From CAVOBC01 sp963693635 (GTDB lineage Bacteria > Pseudomonadota > Gammaproteobacteria > Pseudomonadales > Azotimanducaceae), in the NCBI GenBank assembly GCA_963693635.1, contig CAVOBC010000079.1, positions 1-15,318 of the forward strand: a stretch of 15,318 bases of DNA, in the 5' to 3' direction. Numbering within the stretch: the stretch's first letter is position 1; each line of letters opens with the position of its first letter. Below the pieces are notes generated by a model that saw nothing but the letters and a program-made list of their open reading frames with translations, made no database searches and was not told where the DNA came from. Made by a program: the position numbers and the translations under genes. Below, piece by piece: positions 1 through 6,724 of this stretch.

Positions 1-294
1 CCGGTTGCACATGGGTTTGGCCGTCCGCCACGCATGATCACCACATACGTCAAGTGTATAAACGTGGCTGGTAATGGGGGTTACGACTTTAACGACCATG
101 TTTACATAGGCATGTCCGGTGGGGGAGATCCTGTTGGAAATTACACATGGTCCGTATCTGCCGACGATACGAATGTTAATTGGGTGATTGCTATTGGAAG
201 TCTTCATATTATAAACCCAACTGTCAAAACGCATCATAATGTTAGTGTGGGCGGTGATGCTAATTGGGAACTGCACATCCAGGTGTGGAAGTAA
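1..294 (+). CDS. C-terminal end of a tail-fibre-like protein (partial at window edge)
   Basis: The reading frame is open from the first base, and the stretch before the first ATG at 34 encodes VAHGFGRPPR, which fits the protein fold. The ATG is therefore probably internal and the gene continues to the left. The pattern HGFGRPPR, then a beta-rich segment with YVKC and GGYDFNDHVYIG, resembles the C-terminal repeat domain of many phage tail fibre or receptor-binding proteins (roughly HGLG-P-R ... C-x-GY-x-x-GD-x-x), by recall of the family. The end is rich in aromatic residues and Asn and closes with LHIQVWK, typical of a small beta-sandwich. Its stop overlaps the next start (TAATG), so it is translationally linked to the gene at 294. 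The likely role is host attachment at the tail tip. The fold and receptor are inference. Confidence 0.6.
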   Translation, partial: PVAHGFGRPPRMITTYVKCINVAGNGGYDFNDHVYIGMSGGGDPVGNYTWSVSADDTNVNWVIAIGSLHIINPTVKTHHNVSVGGDANWELHIQVWK

Positions 295-962
295 TGCCAC
301 TCTTCCACCCGATTGACTTAACTGATGAGATCCGGCTGGTCGATGCCAAGTCGCCGATGCCACCTAATGACCGGCAGGAGGCGTTGGATGTATTCTACGC
401 GGAGTTTCACCGGCTCCTAGATGAGGTCTCCGAGACGGCTGAGACCGAGCCAGGCTGTCACAGGATGTGGCGATCTAAGGACTCGCGTGCGTTCTTGGAG
501 CAGCGATCCGAGCCGGGAGGGTTCCAGCACTTCAGTGAGTACCGGGCAAACCTCAAATCTGGACGGAGCCTGTCTGGCCTGCACGGGACGAGTAGAAGCT
601 TGCTCGCTTGGAACGACCAGACTCCGATCGGTGGCGTGGTGCTCTACAATGACGAGATCACTAAGGTGCGTAGTGACGGTACGATTGAATTTGTCTGCCA
701 CATCGGCCCCTTCCTCACTACCCCCAGTCTTAACGCAGATTTCATGCGATGGATGCTCCACAACCCTGTCGGTGCTGATGCTGATGACGGGACTCCGCTT
801 GTTGTGCAGCTCGTAGAGTTTCGACATGACAGCCAGGAGCGAGGGAACTTGTGGAGGGCCAATACTCCTAGCGCCACCGTGTGGGATGTCGCCGATGATG
901 TTGAAGCCGACTTCAAGACCGAGGACGGACAACTGGTACGCACAGTGACGCGGAAGAGGTGA
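294..962 (+). CDS. Hypothetical phage structural-module protein
   Basis: Encodes about 222 residues. I chose the ATG at 294 because it overlaps the upstream stop as TAATG; an earlier in-frame start at 264 would run into the tail-fibre gene. I do not recognise a family. The protein has no signal peptide or membrane segment. It starts with an acidic, charged segment and has a Phe/Trp-containing middle with HIGPFLTTPSLNADFMRWML. It lies between a tail-fibre-like gene and two further structural-type genes in the same direction with almost no spacing, which suggests a virion component or a fibre accessory such as a chaperone. That role is inferred from position only. Confidence 0.55.
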   Translation: MPLFHPIDLTDEIRLVDAKSPMPPNDRQEALDVFYAEFHRLLDEVSETAETEPGCHRMWRSKDSRAFLEQRSEPGGFQHFSEYRANLKSGRSLSGLHGTSRSLLAWNDQTPIGGVVLYNDEITKVRSDGTIEFVCHIGPFLTTPSLNADFMRWMLHNPVGADADDGTPLVVQLVEFRHDSQERGNLWRANTPSATVWDVADDVEADFKTEDGQLVRTVTRKR

Positions 963-966
963 CCTA

Positions 967-2397
967 ATGCCAACCGGAACTAGTGACTCGGTACATATTT
1001 CTCACGCTGCTGCCGAAACGGAGTCCGGTGTTGACACCCTGAACGTCAGTTTCGACGATGTCACAATCTCTATGGGCGATAGCGGAACGCTCTCTGGGCC
1101 GGAGGCTAGGCACGGCCTGGCGTTCGTCTTCGACCTGTCGAGCGATGGCGGTTTCCCAAAAACCGCGACACTGACCGGCGTGAAGATCTCGCTGACACCG
1201 ACCACTACACTTTCCCTGTCAGGCGGTGACGCTGACCATCGTTTTGCCTTGATGGCTCAGAACGGGGGTTGGGACCGGGCTACTAGTCATGCACTCCATG
1301 CAGACAACTCTGGAATCGTCTACGGCAACCCAAGCCGCCGTGACACAATCAGGGTTCGGGGTCACGATGTTATTGGTGGAAGCGTAGTTTTTCTTACTGA
1401 ATCAGCGGGGGCGGGCCATCACACCATCACCACTTCTTCGGTCTGTCCAACTCTAGGAACAACTTTCCGGTTGCCCGCTGGCAAAACACTGCAAGCGGTA
1501 TCGTTCTTTATGAACCGGGTTGACGGTACAAGCAGTGACAGCATTAAACCAATACTTTATGAGCTCGCGGGGAACGGCAGACACTTCGCAATAGAGAGGT
1601 CGCTCGATTATGATATCTCCACTGGGGTGAGTTTTTCTGCCCGTGCGTATAGCGAGTTGCCCACCGTATCAACATGGACTGAATGGGGAGCACTTGTCCC
1701 GCTAGCCGCTACCGGGTCTGATCGATGGTTCGGGCTTGTTCTTGAAGGGGATTGGTTTACTTCGGGAGTTTCGGCGACAACAAGAAGGGTCAGCGTTCTC
1801 GCCAATAGCGGGAACAGTGACACAATTTTCCGCGTTGCAACCGATGGGAGTTTCTTCACCGCCGGTCTTAAATCATCGTTGGTGAAAGACAACAGTCTTT
1901 CGGATATTGCTTTTCCATACGCGAGTGACATCCCTCATATCTACGGCAACAACACAACTACCCTACTGACCACGCCGTTCCAGCGTCACGTAGGAAATGT
2001 CCTGGCCTCAACAAACCAGTTCATCTCGATCAATTGGGTGGATGGCACGACCTATAATTACGGAACCGCCGCACCTGGGCAGATGAACGTCATCACCGGG
2101 TGCCTGGCCGAATTCCAGGCTTGGATCGACTCCGACGCTTACGACCCCGTCACCGGAAAACACTTTCTGGGCATGATGATTGAGGTGTTATATCCCGACG
2201 ATGAGCTGTGGGATGCGGCGGGTGACGGCCATAGCAGTTACGCGAAATGCACTCTCACGCTTACATTTGAGAATACGTCAGTCTCGGCGTCTGCGAGTAG
2301 GGCATCTGCGGTTGATGCTGCATCTGCGCTGTCGAGTTCGATCTCGACCTCGGCTACCCTTCAGTCGAGAATCGACGCAACCATGAGGCTCAACTGA
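967..2397 (+). CDS. Probable tail or appendage structural protein
   Basis: Encodes 476 residues. The start at 967 follows a good GAGGTGA ribosome binding site that overlaps the end of the preceding gene. The sequence is rich in Thr, Ser, Gly and Asn with alternating hydrophobic positions (for example TATLTGVKISLTPTTTLSL and KTLQAVSFFMNRVDGTSS), as in beta-structured virion proteins. The last 35 or so residues are a Ser/Ala-rich low-complexity tail (SASASRASAVDAASALSSS), plausibly a helical or flexible connector. There are no catalytic motifs, TM helices or signal peptide. It sits in the structural run, with its stop overlapping the next start (TGATG). I cannot assign a specific virion position. 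Confidence 0.6.
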   Translation: MPTGTSDSVHISHAAAETESGVDTLNVSFDDVTISMGDSGTLSGPEARHGLAFVFDLSSDGGFPKTATLTGVKISLTPTTTLSLSGGDADHRFALMAQNGGWDRATSHALHADNSGIVYGNPSRRDTIRVRGHDVIGGSVVFLTESAGAGHHTITTSSVCPTLGTTFRLPAGKTLQAVSFFMNRVDGTSSDSIKPILYELAGNGRHFAIERSLDYDISTGVSFSARAYSELPTVSTWTEWGALVPLAATGSDRWFGLVLEGDWFTSGVSATTRRVSVLANSGNSDTIFRVATDGSFFTAGLKSSLVKDNSLSDIAFPYASDIPHIYGNNTTTLLTTPFQRHVGNVLASTNQFISINWVDGTTYNYGTAAPGQMNVITGCLAEFQAWIDSDAYDPVTGKHFLGMMIEVLYPDDELWDAAGDGHSSYAKCTLTLTFENTSVSASASRASAVDAASALSSSISTSATLQSRIDATMRLN

Positions 2398-3275
2398 TGA
2401 CGAACATCCTTTATCTCAGCGACAACCTAGTCGCGTTAAACGGCCCGGTGGACCGCTCGACCGGAGCCGCGGTGAGCTCATCGCCCACCAGCTGCGTGGC
2501 CAGGATCTACGACGAGTCGAAGGAAACACGGGTCGCGAAGGTTGTGACCCGTTTGACCGAGCCCGTCACGGCGATCAGCACAACAATCGCAGTTCCGACG
2601 ATTCGCAACGGAATCTACCGCGTGGTTCAGGAAGTCAACGAAAATGCGAAGATCACCTTCGATGATGGGATGGTACGGTCGGCTACCTTACAATCTACAA
2701 ATGAACGCGACGGTTTCGACCGCATAACTCACAGCCTTAGTTGGACTTCGGCGGTTGGCCCTGCTTCCATCGGAAATCCGGTCGAGATCGTTACCTACCC
2801 CGCTGGCGTTCATATGATCCCGGTCGAGCCCGATCCAAAAATTGTGACCGGCGACTCGGTCGAGATCCGCCAGGATGACGGAACACTCCTGGTTGGAGCG
2901 GCCAATGAGGTTGTCAAAGCGGTCATCACCGAGGACGCGACCGACACTGATGCCGCCGTCCGCTCGACACTCAGAGCGGTCAACCACGATCCGATCTGGA
3001 CGGTTCGGACCGATATCACCACTGCCTCGATCAGCGCCGGAGCTCGTATGCGCGTGAAGCTGGGCAGCGACATCACCATGACCTCATTCGGTTCCTTTCC
3101 CACCTCTAGCCCGGTGGCTGGCGACACGGCCTGGGGGTTCCGCGGCACGATCACCGACACAATAGGCGAACTGAAGAGTGGCATGAAGGTTCGGATCGAG
3201 ATCGATTACAACGGTGGCGCTGGACTCAAGCACGTCACGTCGATGCTTGCGACGGTCTTGGAGAATTCAGGATGA
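2397..3275 (+). CDS. Probable virion structural protein, unknown family
   Basis: Encodes 292 residues starting at the ATG that overlaps the upstream TGA. The protein looks like several beta-rich segments: an N-terminal part with LYLSDNLVALNGPVDRSTG, a middle with VEIVTYPAGVHMIPVEPDP, and a C-terminal part with SDITMTSFGSFPTSSPVAGDTAWGFRG split by short turns. Asp and Thr are frequent and cysteine is rare. No enzymatic motif or membrane segment is visible. The tight TGATG/ATGA junctions on both sides place it in one transcription unit with the neighbouring structural genes. A tail-tip, baseplate-like or head-decoration role is possible, but the sequence does not decide between them. Confidence 0.5.
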   Translation: MTNILYLSDNLVALNGPVDRSTGAAVSSSPTSCVARIYDESKETRVAKVVTRLTEPVTAISTTIAVPTIRNGIYRVVQEVNENAKITFDDGMVRSATLQSTNERDGFDRITHSLSWTSAVGPASIGNPVEIVTYPAGVHMIPVEPDPKIVTGDSVEIRQDDGTLLVGAANEVVKAVITEDATDTDAAVRSTLRAVNHDPIWTVRTDITTASISAGARMRVKLGSDITMTSFGSFPTSSPVAGDTAWGFRGTITDTIGELKSGMKVRIEIDYNGGAGLKHVTSMLATVLENSG

Positions 3276-3550
3276 GTGCTGGCCTCGGCGTGGGAACCAC
3301 AATCAGCATTATCGCAGCCTGTTGTGGCGGCTTGATGATGTTAATTGTTGCTCATGCCGGAGAGCCAAAGCACGCAGAGGCGGCGAGTGAAAAGGACGTG
3401 ACGGGCATCGCGGTCAAACTTGAGCGTGTTGCAACCGATGTTGACAACAACAAGAGCGTGTTGAGTGAGTTGAAAGATGACCTATCGACGCTGCGAGTTG
3501 AGCAGCGTACTTCGACTGAGTCGATTTTGCGTGCGATTAACGCACGCTGA
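3272..3550 (+). CDS. Small protein with N-terminal TM and coiled coil
   Basis: Encodes 92 residues. The start ATG overlaps the preceding stop as ATGA. Residues about 8-27 (TTISIIAACCGGLMMLIVAH) form one hydrophobic helix with two adjacent cysteines. This is followed by a charged helical region from about 38 to 90 with heptad-like spacing (VKLERVATDVDNNKSVLSELKDDLSTL), so a membrane-anchored coiled coil is likely. Its place between the structural genes and the lysis genes would suit a lysis-accessory or tail-membrane protein. It could be an alternative holin or a regulator of lysis timing, but it lacks the second TM of most holins. Function is unassigned. Confidence 0.55.
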   Translation: MSAGLGVGTTISIIAACCGGLMMLIVAHAGEPKHAEAASEKDVTGIAVKLERVATDVDNNKSVLSELKDDLSTLRVEQRTSTESILRAINAR

Positions 3551-3554
3551 TGAG

Positions 3555-3567
3555 ATTCTCCGAGAAT
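3555..3567. repeat. Short perfect inverted repeat between genes
   Basis: ATTCTC-C-GAGAAT, two 6-base arms around one base, lies in the 51-base gap between the coiled-coil gene and the basic-protein gene. It is followed by AATGACAAAAACTG with no T-run. It could be an operator half-site pair or chance. Confidence 0.25.
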
Positions 3568-3601
3568 GACAAAAACTGACGCTCAATGAACAGGAGGTAG
3601 C

Positions 3602-3934
3602 ATGGCGGCAAAGAAGAAGTCCAGTGTAAACAAGACCCGAAGGAAGGCGCACTCGACCGTGCGAAAAACCAACGCCAGGAAAACGTCGATACACAAGCAA
3701 CAAGACATACGCGACAAGACCCCCAAGAAGTCAACCACCGACTACAAGGTCGATTCACTCGCGTGGGACGCTGAGATGGGGGCCATGTTCGACGGCAAAT
3801 ACGACGGTGGTAAAAACAAAAGCGGGAGCGTCGTGAAGGGTATCAAGGCGAAGCGCACGCTCGCGCAGACCGCCGCGAAGAACCCGCGAACCCGCAGTCG
3901 CCGCGCTTCGCGAGTGTCAACGAGGAAGAAGTAA
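3602..3934 (+). CDS. Lys/Arg-rich basic protein
   Basis: Encodes 110 residues preceded by a strong AGGAGGT site six bases before the ATG. The first 40 residues are almost all Lys, Arg, Ser and Thr (MAAKKKSSVNKTRRKAHSTV). A short acidic/aromatic patch follows at about 50-70 (DSLAWDAEMGAMFDGKYDGG), and the C-terminus is again basic (RTRSRRASRVSTRKK). This two-tailed basic layout resembles histone-tail-like or nucleic-acid-condensing proteins, so DNA or RNA binding is a reasonable inference. No fold is recognisable. The gene opens a small block ending in the lysis genes. It may be virion-packaged, but nothing in the sequence proves that. Confidence 0.6.
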   Translation: MAAKKKSSVNKTRRKAHSTVRKTNARKTSIHKQQDIRDKTPKKSTTDYKVDSLAWDAEMGAMFDGKYDGGKNKSGSVVKGIKAKRTLAQTAAKNPRTRSRRASRVSTRKK

Positions 3935-3938
3935 ACCG

Positions 3939-3954
3939 ACCGCCAGCTGGCGGT
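3939..3954. repeat. 16-base perfect palindrome between genes
   Basis: ACCGCCAGCTGGCGGT is its own reverse complement and begins five bases after the stop of the basic-protein gene, 18 bases before the next start. No T-run follows, so it is a weak terminator candidate. It may instead be an mRNA processing or stability element or an operator. Confidence 0.4.
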
Positions 3955-3972
3955 AATTGAGAGGAGAGTGAC

Positions 3973-4167
3973 ATGGAACTTTGGAATTCGTGGCTCATGG
4001 GTGAATGGGGCCCGGCGATCACAGCCGTGATTGCACTGGCATCGGCCTTGTCGGCCATTCTGTCGAGTCGATCGACCTCGCCGCTGATTCAGGCGGCGTT
4101 GGATATCATCTCGGTGATCTCGCTGAATTTCGGATCGGCGAAAAACGCGGACGATGATCGAGGGTGA
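3973..4167 (+). CDS. Putative holin-like small membrane protein
   Basis: Encodes 64 residues after a GAGGAGAG ribosome binding site. Residues about 13-31 (WGPAITAVIALASALSAIL) form a clear TM helix, and about 37-53 (PLIQAALDIISVISLNF) a second, weaker hydrophobic segment. The polar end GSAKNADDDRG resembles the N-(F/V)-G-x-x-K-N-A-D ending of small phage proteins that often precede spanin genes, by recall. Size, two hydrophobic segments, charged tail and position immediately before an i-spanin/o-spanin pair make a holin the best guess. Its stop overlaps the i-spanin start (TGATG). An antiholin or accessory membrane protein is the main alternative. No endolysin gene lies beside it. Confidence 0.5.
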   Translation: MELWNSWLMGEWGPAITAVIALASALSAILSSRSTSPLIQAALDIISVISLNFGSAKNADDDRG

Positions 4168-4424
4168 TGGCGGAAGCGGCGGCGGCGATTGGATTGCTCG
4201 TTTTCCTTTTCGCCCTGGTCGCAACGATTGTCTGGCTCGCGAAGAAGTTTGGGACAGAGCAGAGCAGGCGCCAAACGAGGGAGCAAGATGCAGCGACGAT
4301 GCGGAGGTTGGCGGAAATTATGTCTCGTCGCGCTCGCACTCGTGACGAGCTCACTGATTGGATGCGTGACCAGGGGGATGGTGAACGCCCCTCCATGCCC
4401 CCGCGCAAGCGTCGAGGCCGCTGA
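4167..4424 (+). CDS. Inner-membrane spanin (Rz-like)
   Basis: Encodes 85 residues from the ATG at 4167, which overlaps the upstream TGA; a GTG three bases earlier is also in frame. Residues about 5-25 (AAAIGLLVFLFALVATIVWLA) form one N-terminal TM helix. A charged helical stretch follows (EQSRRQTREQDAATMRRLAE) that can form a coiled coil, and the C-terminus is Pro/Arg-rich. This is the i-spanin layout: anchored in the inner membrane, helix in the periplasm. The call rests mainly on the second gene, which starts inside this one in the +1 frame at 4288 and encodes a lipoprotein, as in lambda-like Rz/Rz1 arrangements. Role: fusion of inner and outer membranes in the last step of lysis. Confidence 0.7.
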   Translation: MAEAAAAIGLLVFLFALVATIVWLAKKFGTEQSRRQTREQDAATMRRLAEIMSRRARTRDELTDWMRDQGDGERPSMPPRKRRGR

Positions 4425-4527
4425 CGAACTTGACGCCATCTACACTTCGGGCGTTGAGGTGGATCATCTCCACCAATGGCTTGCGGCGATCTCTCGCTTC
4501 TGCGATGCGATTAAGGAGACCCAATGA
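4288..4527 (+). CDS. Outer-membrane spanin lipoprotein (Rz1-like)
   Basis: Encodes 79 residues starting at the ATG at 4288, preceded by GAGGGAG. The same frame is open further upstream, but only this start gives a proper signal peptide: RR and RK in the n-region, hydrophobic LCLVALALVTSSL, then lipobox L-I-G-C with the lipid-attachment Cys at residue 26. The mature protein of about 54 residues has an early PPCPR stretch, matching the Pro-rich feature of o-spanins, and ends in a short amphipathic helix (LHQWLAAISRFCDAIKE). The gene begins inside the i-spanin gene in another frame and runs 103 bases past its end, an overlapping rather than fully embedded pair. Its stop overlaps the next start (ATGA). 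Confidence 0.75.
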   Translation: MQRRCGGWRKLCLVALALVTSSLIGCVTRGMVNAPPCPRASVEAADELDAIYTSGVEVDHLHQWLAAISRFCDAIKETQ

Positions 4528-4766
4528 AGAAGAAGCGTAACTACAAGAAAGAATACGATGACTATCACGCAGAACCAAAACAGGTAAAGCGTCGTGCGGG
4601 CCGCAACTCAGCCAGGGCCAAGATGGTTGCAGCAGGCGCAGTGAAAAAGGGTGACGGCAAGGACGTGGATCACAAGGATCGAAACACGCAGAACAACAAG
4701 CGGAGCAACCTGCGCGTGAGTTCCAAGGCGGCGAACCGCTCTCGGAACTCACGGCGCAAGAACTAG
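4524..4766 (+). CDS. Minimal HNH-like protein
   Basis: Encodes 80 residues with a clear AAGGAG site before the ATG that overlaps the o-spanin stop. The sequence is very basic. Residues about 44-64 (DGKDVDHKDRNTQNNKRSNLR) match the core of HNH nucleases: D-H, then N spaced as in the beta-beta-alpha metal finger, then SNLRV. The N-terminus NYKKEYDDYH plus a helical RR-x-x-RN-x-AR segment is, by recall, shared with small HNH-like proteins found in many phages. It lacks the long flanking domains of homing endonucleases, so it may nick DNA during packaging or be a catalytically weak DNA binder. Its TAG stop shares the CTAG palindrome with the stop of the opposing ERF gene. Confidence 0.65.
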   Translation: MKKKRNYKKEYDDYHAEPKQVKRRAGRNSARAKMVAAGAVKKGDGKDVDHKDRNTQNNKRSNLRVSSKAANRSRNSRRKN

Positions 4767-5509
4767 CTCGCCTTCTTCTTCGCGGCCTTCTTCTTTGGCG
4801 CTTCTTTCTGTGCCGCCTTCAGCAGCGGGTCAGTGCCAGACCGCTTCTGCGGTTCAGCTGAGATGACGGGGTTTCCCTCCTCATCGGTGGAGAGGGTGAC
4901 TGCACCCAGGGCAGACGCAAACCCGATCAGCTGATCTTCTCGGGGCGCTCCCTTGATCCCGCTTTGGATTGCCGCCGCCTTACGGATTGCGCCGGCCAGG
5001 GCCTCGAGGTCAGGATGCTTCTTCCCGAAGGCGTCCGAAGCCATCACCGTCGAAATCTTGCGAAGCTGCTCCAGCTGACCTTCGTCAGCCATGCCCTCTG
5101 AATCCAGATCGATGTCATCGGCCTGGATGCCAAGCAGCGAGCAGATCAAGTAGCGGCGGAAGTAGGTCATCGATGACCCGATCCGCTTTTCATCCTGCGC
5201 GATGTTCAGGGGCAACTCGCTGCGAATAAATTCGCCAGTGGGAGCGTGGGTGAGCACGGTCATCTGGTACGCCTGTCCTGGGCGAATTTCGCCCGTCTCC
5301 TTGCTGCGTGTTTCAGCCACCCAGGTGACGGGCTGGGTGATCACCAATCCCTCGGCCGCAAGTGGACCGCGCACGGCTTTCAACAGGGCCGGAAGGCTCC
5401 CGTAGTTGCCGTAGTTCCCACTCTTGTCCTTCCCCAGGTCGGGGAAGTTCATCACCGCTTTGATGAGTGCCGTGTAGATCGAGCTGGTTTGTTTTTCTCG
5501 TGCAGCCAT
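4763..5509 (-). CDS. erf: ERF-family single-strand annealing protein
   Basis: Encodes 248 residues. I chose the ATG at 5509, nine bases after GGAGG; an in-frame upstream start would overlap the exonuclease gene. Family features are clear: the N-terminal helix then GNYGNYGSLPALLKAVRGPL at about 31-50, the AAEGLVITQPV strand, and the hallmark GSSMTYFRRYLICSLLGIQ followed by DDIDLD at about 111-136. The C-terminus is Lys/Ala-rich (KKKAAKKKAS), likely helping DNA contact. ERF proteins form rings that anneal complementary single strands during phage recombination and genome circularisation. It lies four bases downstream of a RecE-like exonuclease that would supply its 3' overhangs, the usual two-component cassette. 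Confidence 0.9.
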   Translation of the reverse strand: MAAREKQTSSIYTALIKAVMNFPDLGKDKSGNYGNYGSLPALLKAVRGPLAAEGLVITQPVTWVAETRSKETGEIRPGQAYQMTVLTHAPTGEFIRSELPLNIAQDEKRIGSSMTYFRRYLICSLLGIQADDIDLDSEGMADEGQLEQLRKISTVMASDAFGKKHPDLEALAGAIRKAAAIQSGIKGAPREDQLIGFASALGAVTLSTDEEGNPVISAEPQKRSGTDPLLKAAQKEAPKKKAAKKKAS

Positions 5510-5513
5510 TTGT

Positions 5514-6353
5514 TCATTCCTCCAGTTTGTCAATTTCGTTTCGTGTCCAGCCGGGCAACCCAAACTTGAGAACGCCGTCTGGATACCCGTTGAAGATTTG
5601 TTTTTCGACGCAGCGCAGCCAGCGCCGCAGGTAGATCCGATTCAGCTTCTCTCCAGCCGCAATCGCATCAGCGTCGAGCTCCTGTACTGTCACGCCATAC
5701 GGCGCGGTCTTCTCGCAGCAGATGAACAGAAACCGCCGGTCCATCGGGGCCAGGGCGTTGGCGCCATCGAGATACCAAGCGGCTTGCTGGTGGTAGCCAA
5801 ACCTCGCGCTGCTACGGGCCCAGCCATCTGGGCTTGCGTCGATCGTGCTCTTCAGGTCCGCGATCACCGAGACGCCGTCAAAGGTTGTGAAGCGATCAGC
5901 CCTGCCTTTGCAGAGCGCGCCGGTCTCGGCGTCTTCCCAGACCATCGTCAATTCATTGCTGCCCTCGCCGGCCAGGATCTCAGCGGCGGTCTCGTGAAAG
6001 AGAACCGAGATTTGCATCTTGTGGATGGCGTCCCAGTCGGCCGGCTTCAGGGCCGTGGTGTTCGGGTGCGCCTCGGTCCAATCCTCCCACGCTTCCTTAT
6101 CGGCCTTTGTGCGCTTCGGTCGATCTGGTGCCTCGGCATACTCCTCGGCGAAGCGGTCAGGCTCCAACACCAAGCCGTGGAACGCATCCCCGATCACGAA
6201 TGCGGCACTCGGCTCGCTGGGTGTCAGGAGCGCGTGCTGCGCGTGTTGGGGAGACTGCCCCACCTTTTTCAAAGTCGAAGTGTTCATCGCGTCAATCGCG
6301 AGGTACTCGGCGAAGGGAAGATTTGCGGTAATCCCGGTAGAGCTGTTTGACAT
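5514..6353 (-). CDS. RecE-like PD-(D/E)XK exonuclease
   Basis: Encodes 279 residues. Visible motifs run in order: STLKKVGQSPQHAQHAL near residue 26 (early helix), GDAFHGLVLEP at 55-65 with His59 and Glu64, GRADR with Asp153, IADLKST with Asp166 and Lys168 as the PD-(D/E)XK core, and GYHQQAAWYLDG with the Q-x-x-x-Y motif at 187-198. This matches the phage exodeoxyribonuclease VIII-like group. The expected reaction is 5'-to-3' resection of double-stranded ends to give 3' single strands for the ERF protein just downstream. Its Shine-Dalgarno lies inside a small hairpin (6359-6370), suggesting translational control. The divergent promoter region and HTH gene lie immediately upstream. Confidence 0.85.
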   Translation of the reverse strand: MSNSSTGITANLPFAEYLAIDAMNTSTLKKVGQSPQHAQHALLTPSEPSAAFVIGDAFHGLVLEPDRFAEEYAEAPDRPKRTKADKEAWEDWTEAHPNTTALKPADWDAIHKMQISVLFHETAAEILAGEGSNELTMVWEDAETGALCKGRADRFTTFDGVSVIADLKSTIDASPDGWARSSARFGYHQQAAWYLDGANALAPMDRRFLFICCEKTAPYGVTVQELDADAIAAGEKLNRIYLRRWLRCVEKQIFNGYPDGVLKFGLPGWTRNEIDKLEE

Positions 6354-6358
6354 AAAGC

Positions 6359-6370
6359 CTCCTTTTGGAG
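6359..6370 (-). promoter_or_regulatory. Hairpin containing the exonuclease Shine-Dalgarno
   Basis: Read on the minus strand, CTCC-AAAA-GGAG forms a 4-bp stem with an AAAA loop, and the GGAG arm followed by G is the ribosome binding site of the exonuclease start at 6353. Folding would partly hide the site. Confidence 0.45.
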
Positions 6371-6442
6371 AAGTTGTAGAATACGGATGCGTCAGATGCG
6401 GTCACACTCGCGAAAAGTACACGAGTAGAGTACAGTGTGTAT
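6371..6442. promoter_or_regulatory. Divergent control region with two GTA-N3-TAC palindromes
   Basis: This gap separates the leftward exonuclease/ERF unit from the rightward HTH-regulator unit, so it should hold both promoters. GTAGAATAC at 6376-6384 and GTAGAGTAC at 6425-6433 are near-identical and each has inverted GTA/TAC ends, one close to each gene. They are candidate operators for the HTH protein at 6443. TACAGT at 6431-6436, six bases before the ATG, could be a -10 box giving a leaderless message. I see no strong -35 box, so the promoter calls are tentative. Confidence 0.4.
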
Positions 6443-6724
6443 ATGAGAAATGTGTTTACCGCCGCAAGAAAAAAGAAGGGTTGGACCCTGACAAAGGCAT
6501 CCAACCACATGAGTGGGATCAGCGAGCAGCAGCTGCGGAATCTTGAGGGAATCAGTGCGACCCGCGACACGTTGCCGGAGAACATCAAGGTAAAGACCGC
6601 GCTAGAAATAATCCGCGTGTACTGGCCGGATCTGGATTTGGCCGACTTTATCCTCGACACCGATCTCGCTGCGAAGCCTGCAAGCCCCGCTGCCAATCGA
6701 AGACTAAAGGGGTATGCCAAATGA
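6443..6724 (+). CDS. Small XRE-type HTH regulator
   Basis: Encodes 93 residues from the ATG at 6443; a GTG two codons earlier is also in frame, and neither start has a strong Shine-Dalgarno. The N-terminal 60 residues fit a helix-turn-helix: FTAARKKKGWTLTKASNHM (helices 1-2), SGISEQQLRNLEG (recognition helix region), then LPENIKVKTALEIIRVYWPDL (helices 4-5). The ending is a short polar tail. It is the first gene of the rightward replication/recombination unit and is divergent from the exonuclease/ERF operon. It may therefore act as a repressor or activator of both through the GTA-N3-TAC sites. Its stop overlaps the next start (ATGA). Confidence 0.65.
   Translation: MRNVFTAARKKKGWTLTKASNHMSGISEQQLRNLEGISATRDTLPENIKVKTALEIIRVYWPDLDLADFILDTDLAAKPASPAANRRLKGYAK

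Noticed and set aside
264..293. Upstream start at 264 for the second gene
   Set aside because: It would overlap the tail-fibre gene by 31 bases, while the ATG at 294 gives a standard TAATG coupled start.
5598..6350. 250-codon plus-strand frame
   Set aside because: It is antisense to the exonuclease, whose PD-(D/E)XK motifs are unambiguous; the product shows no recognisable domain.
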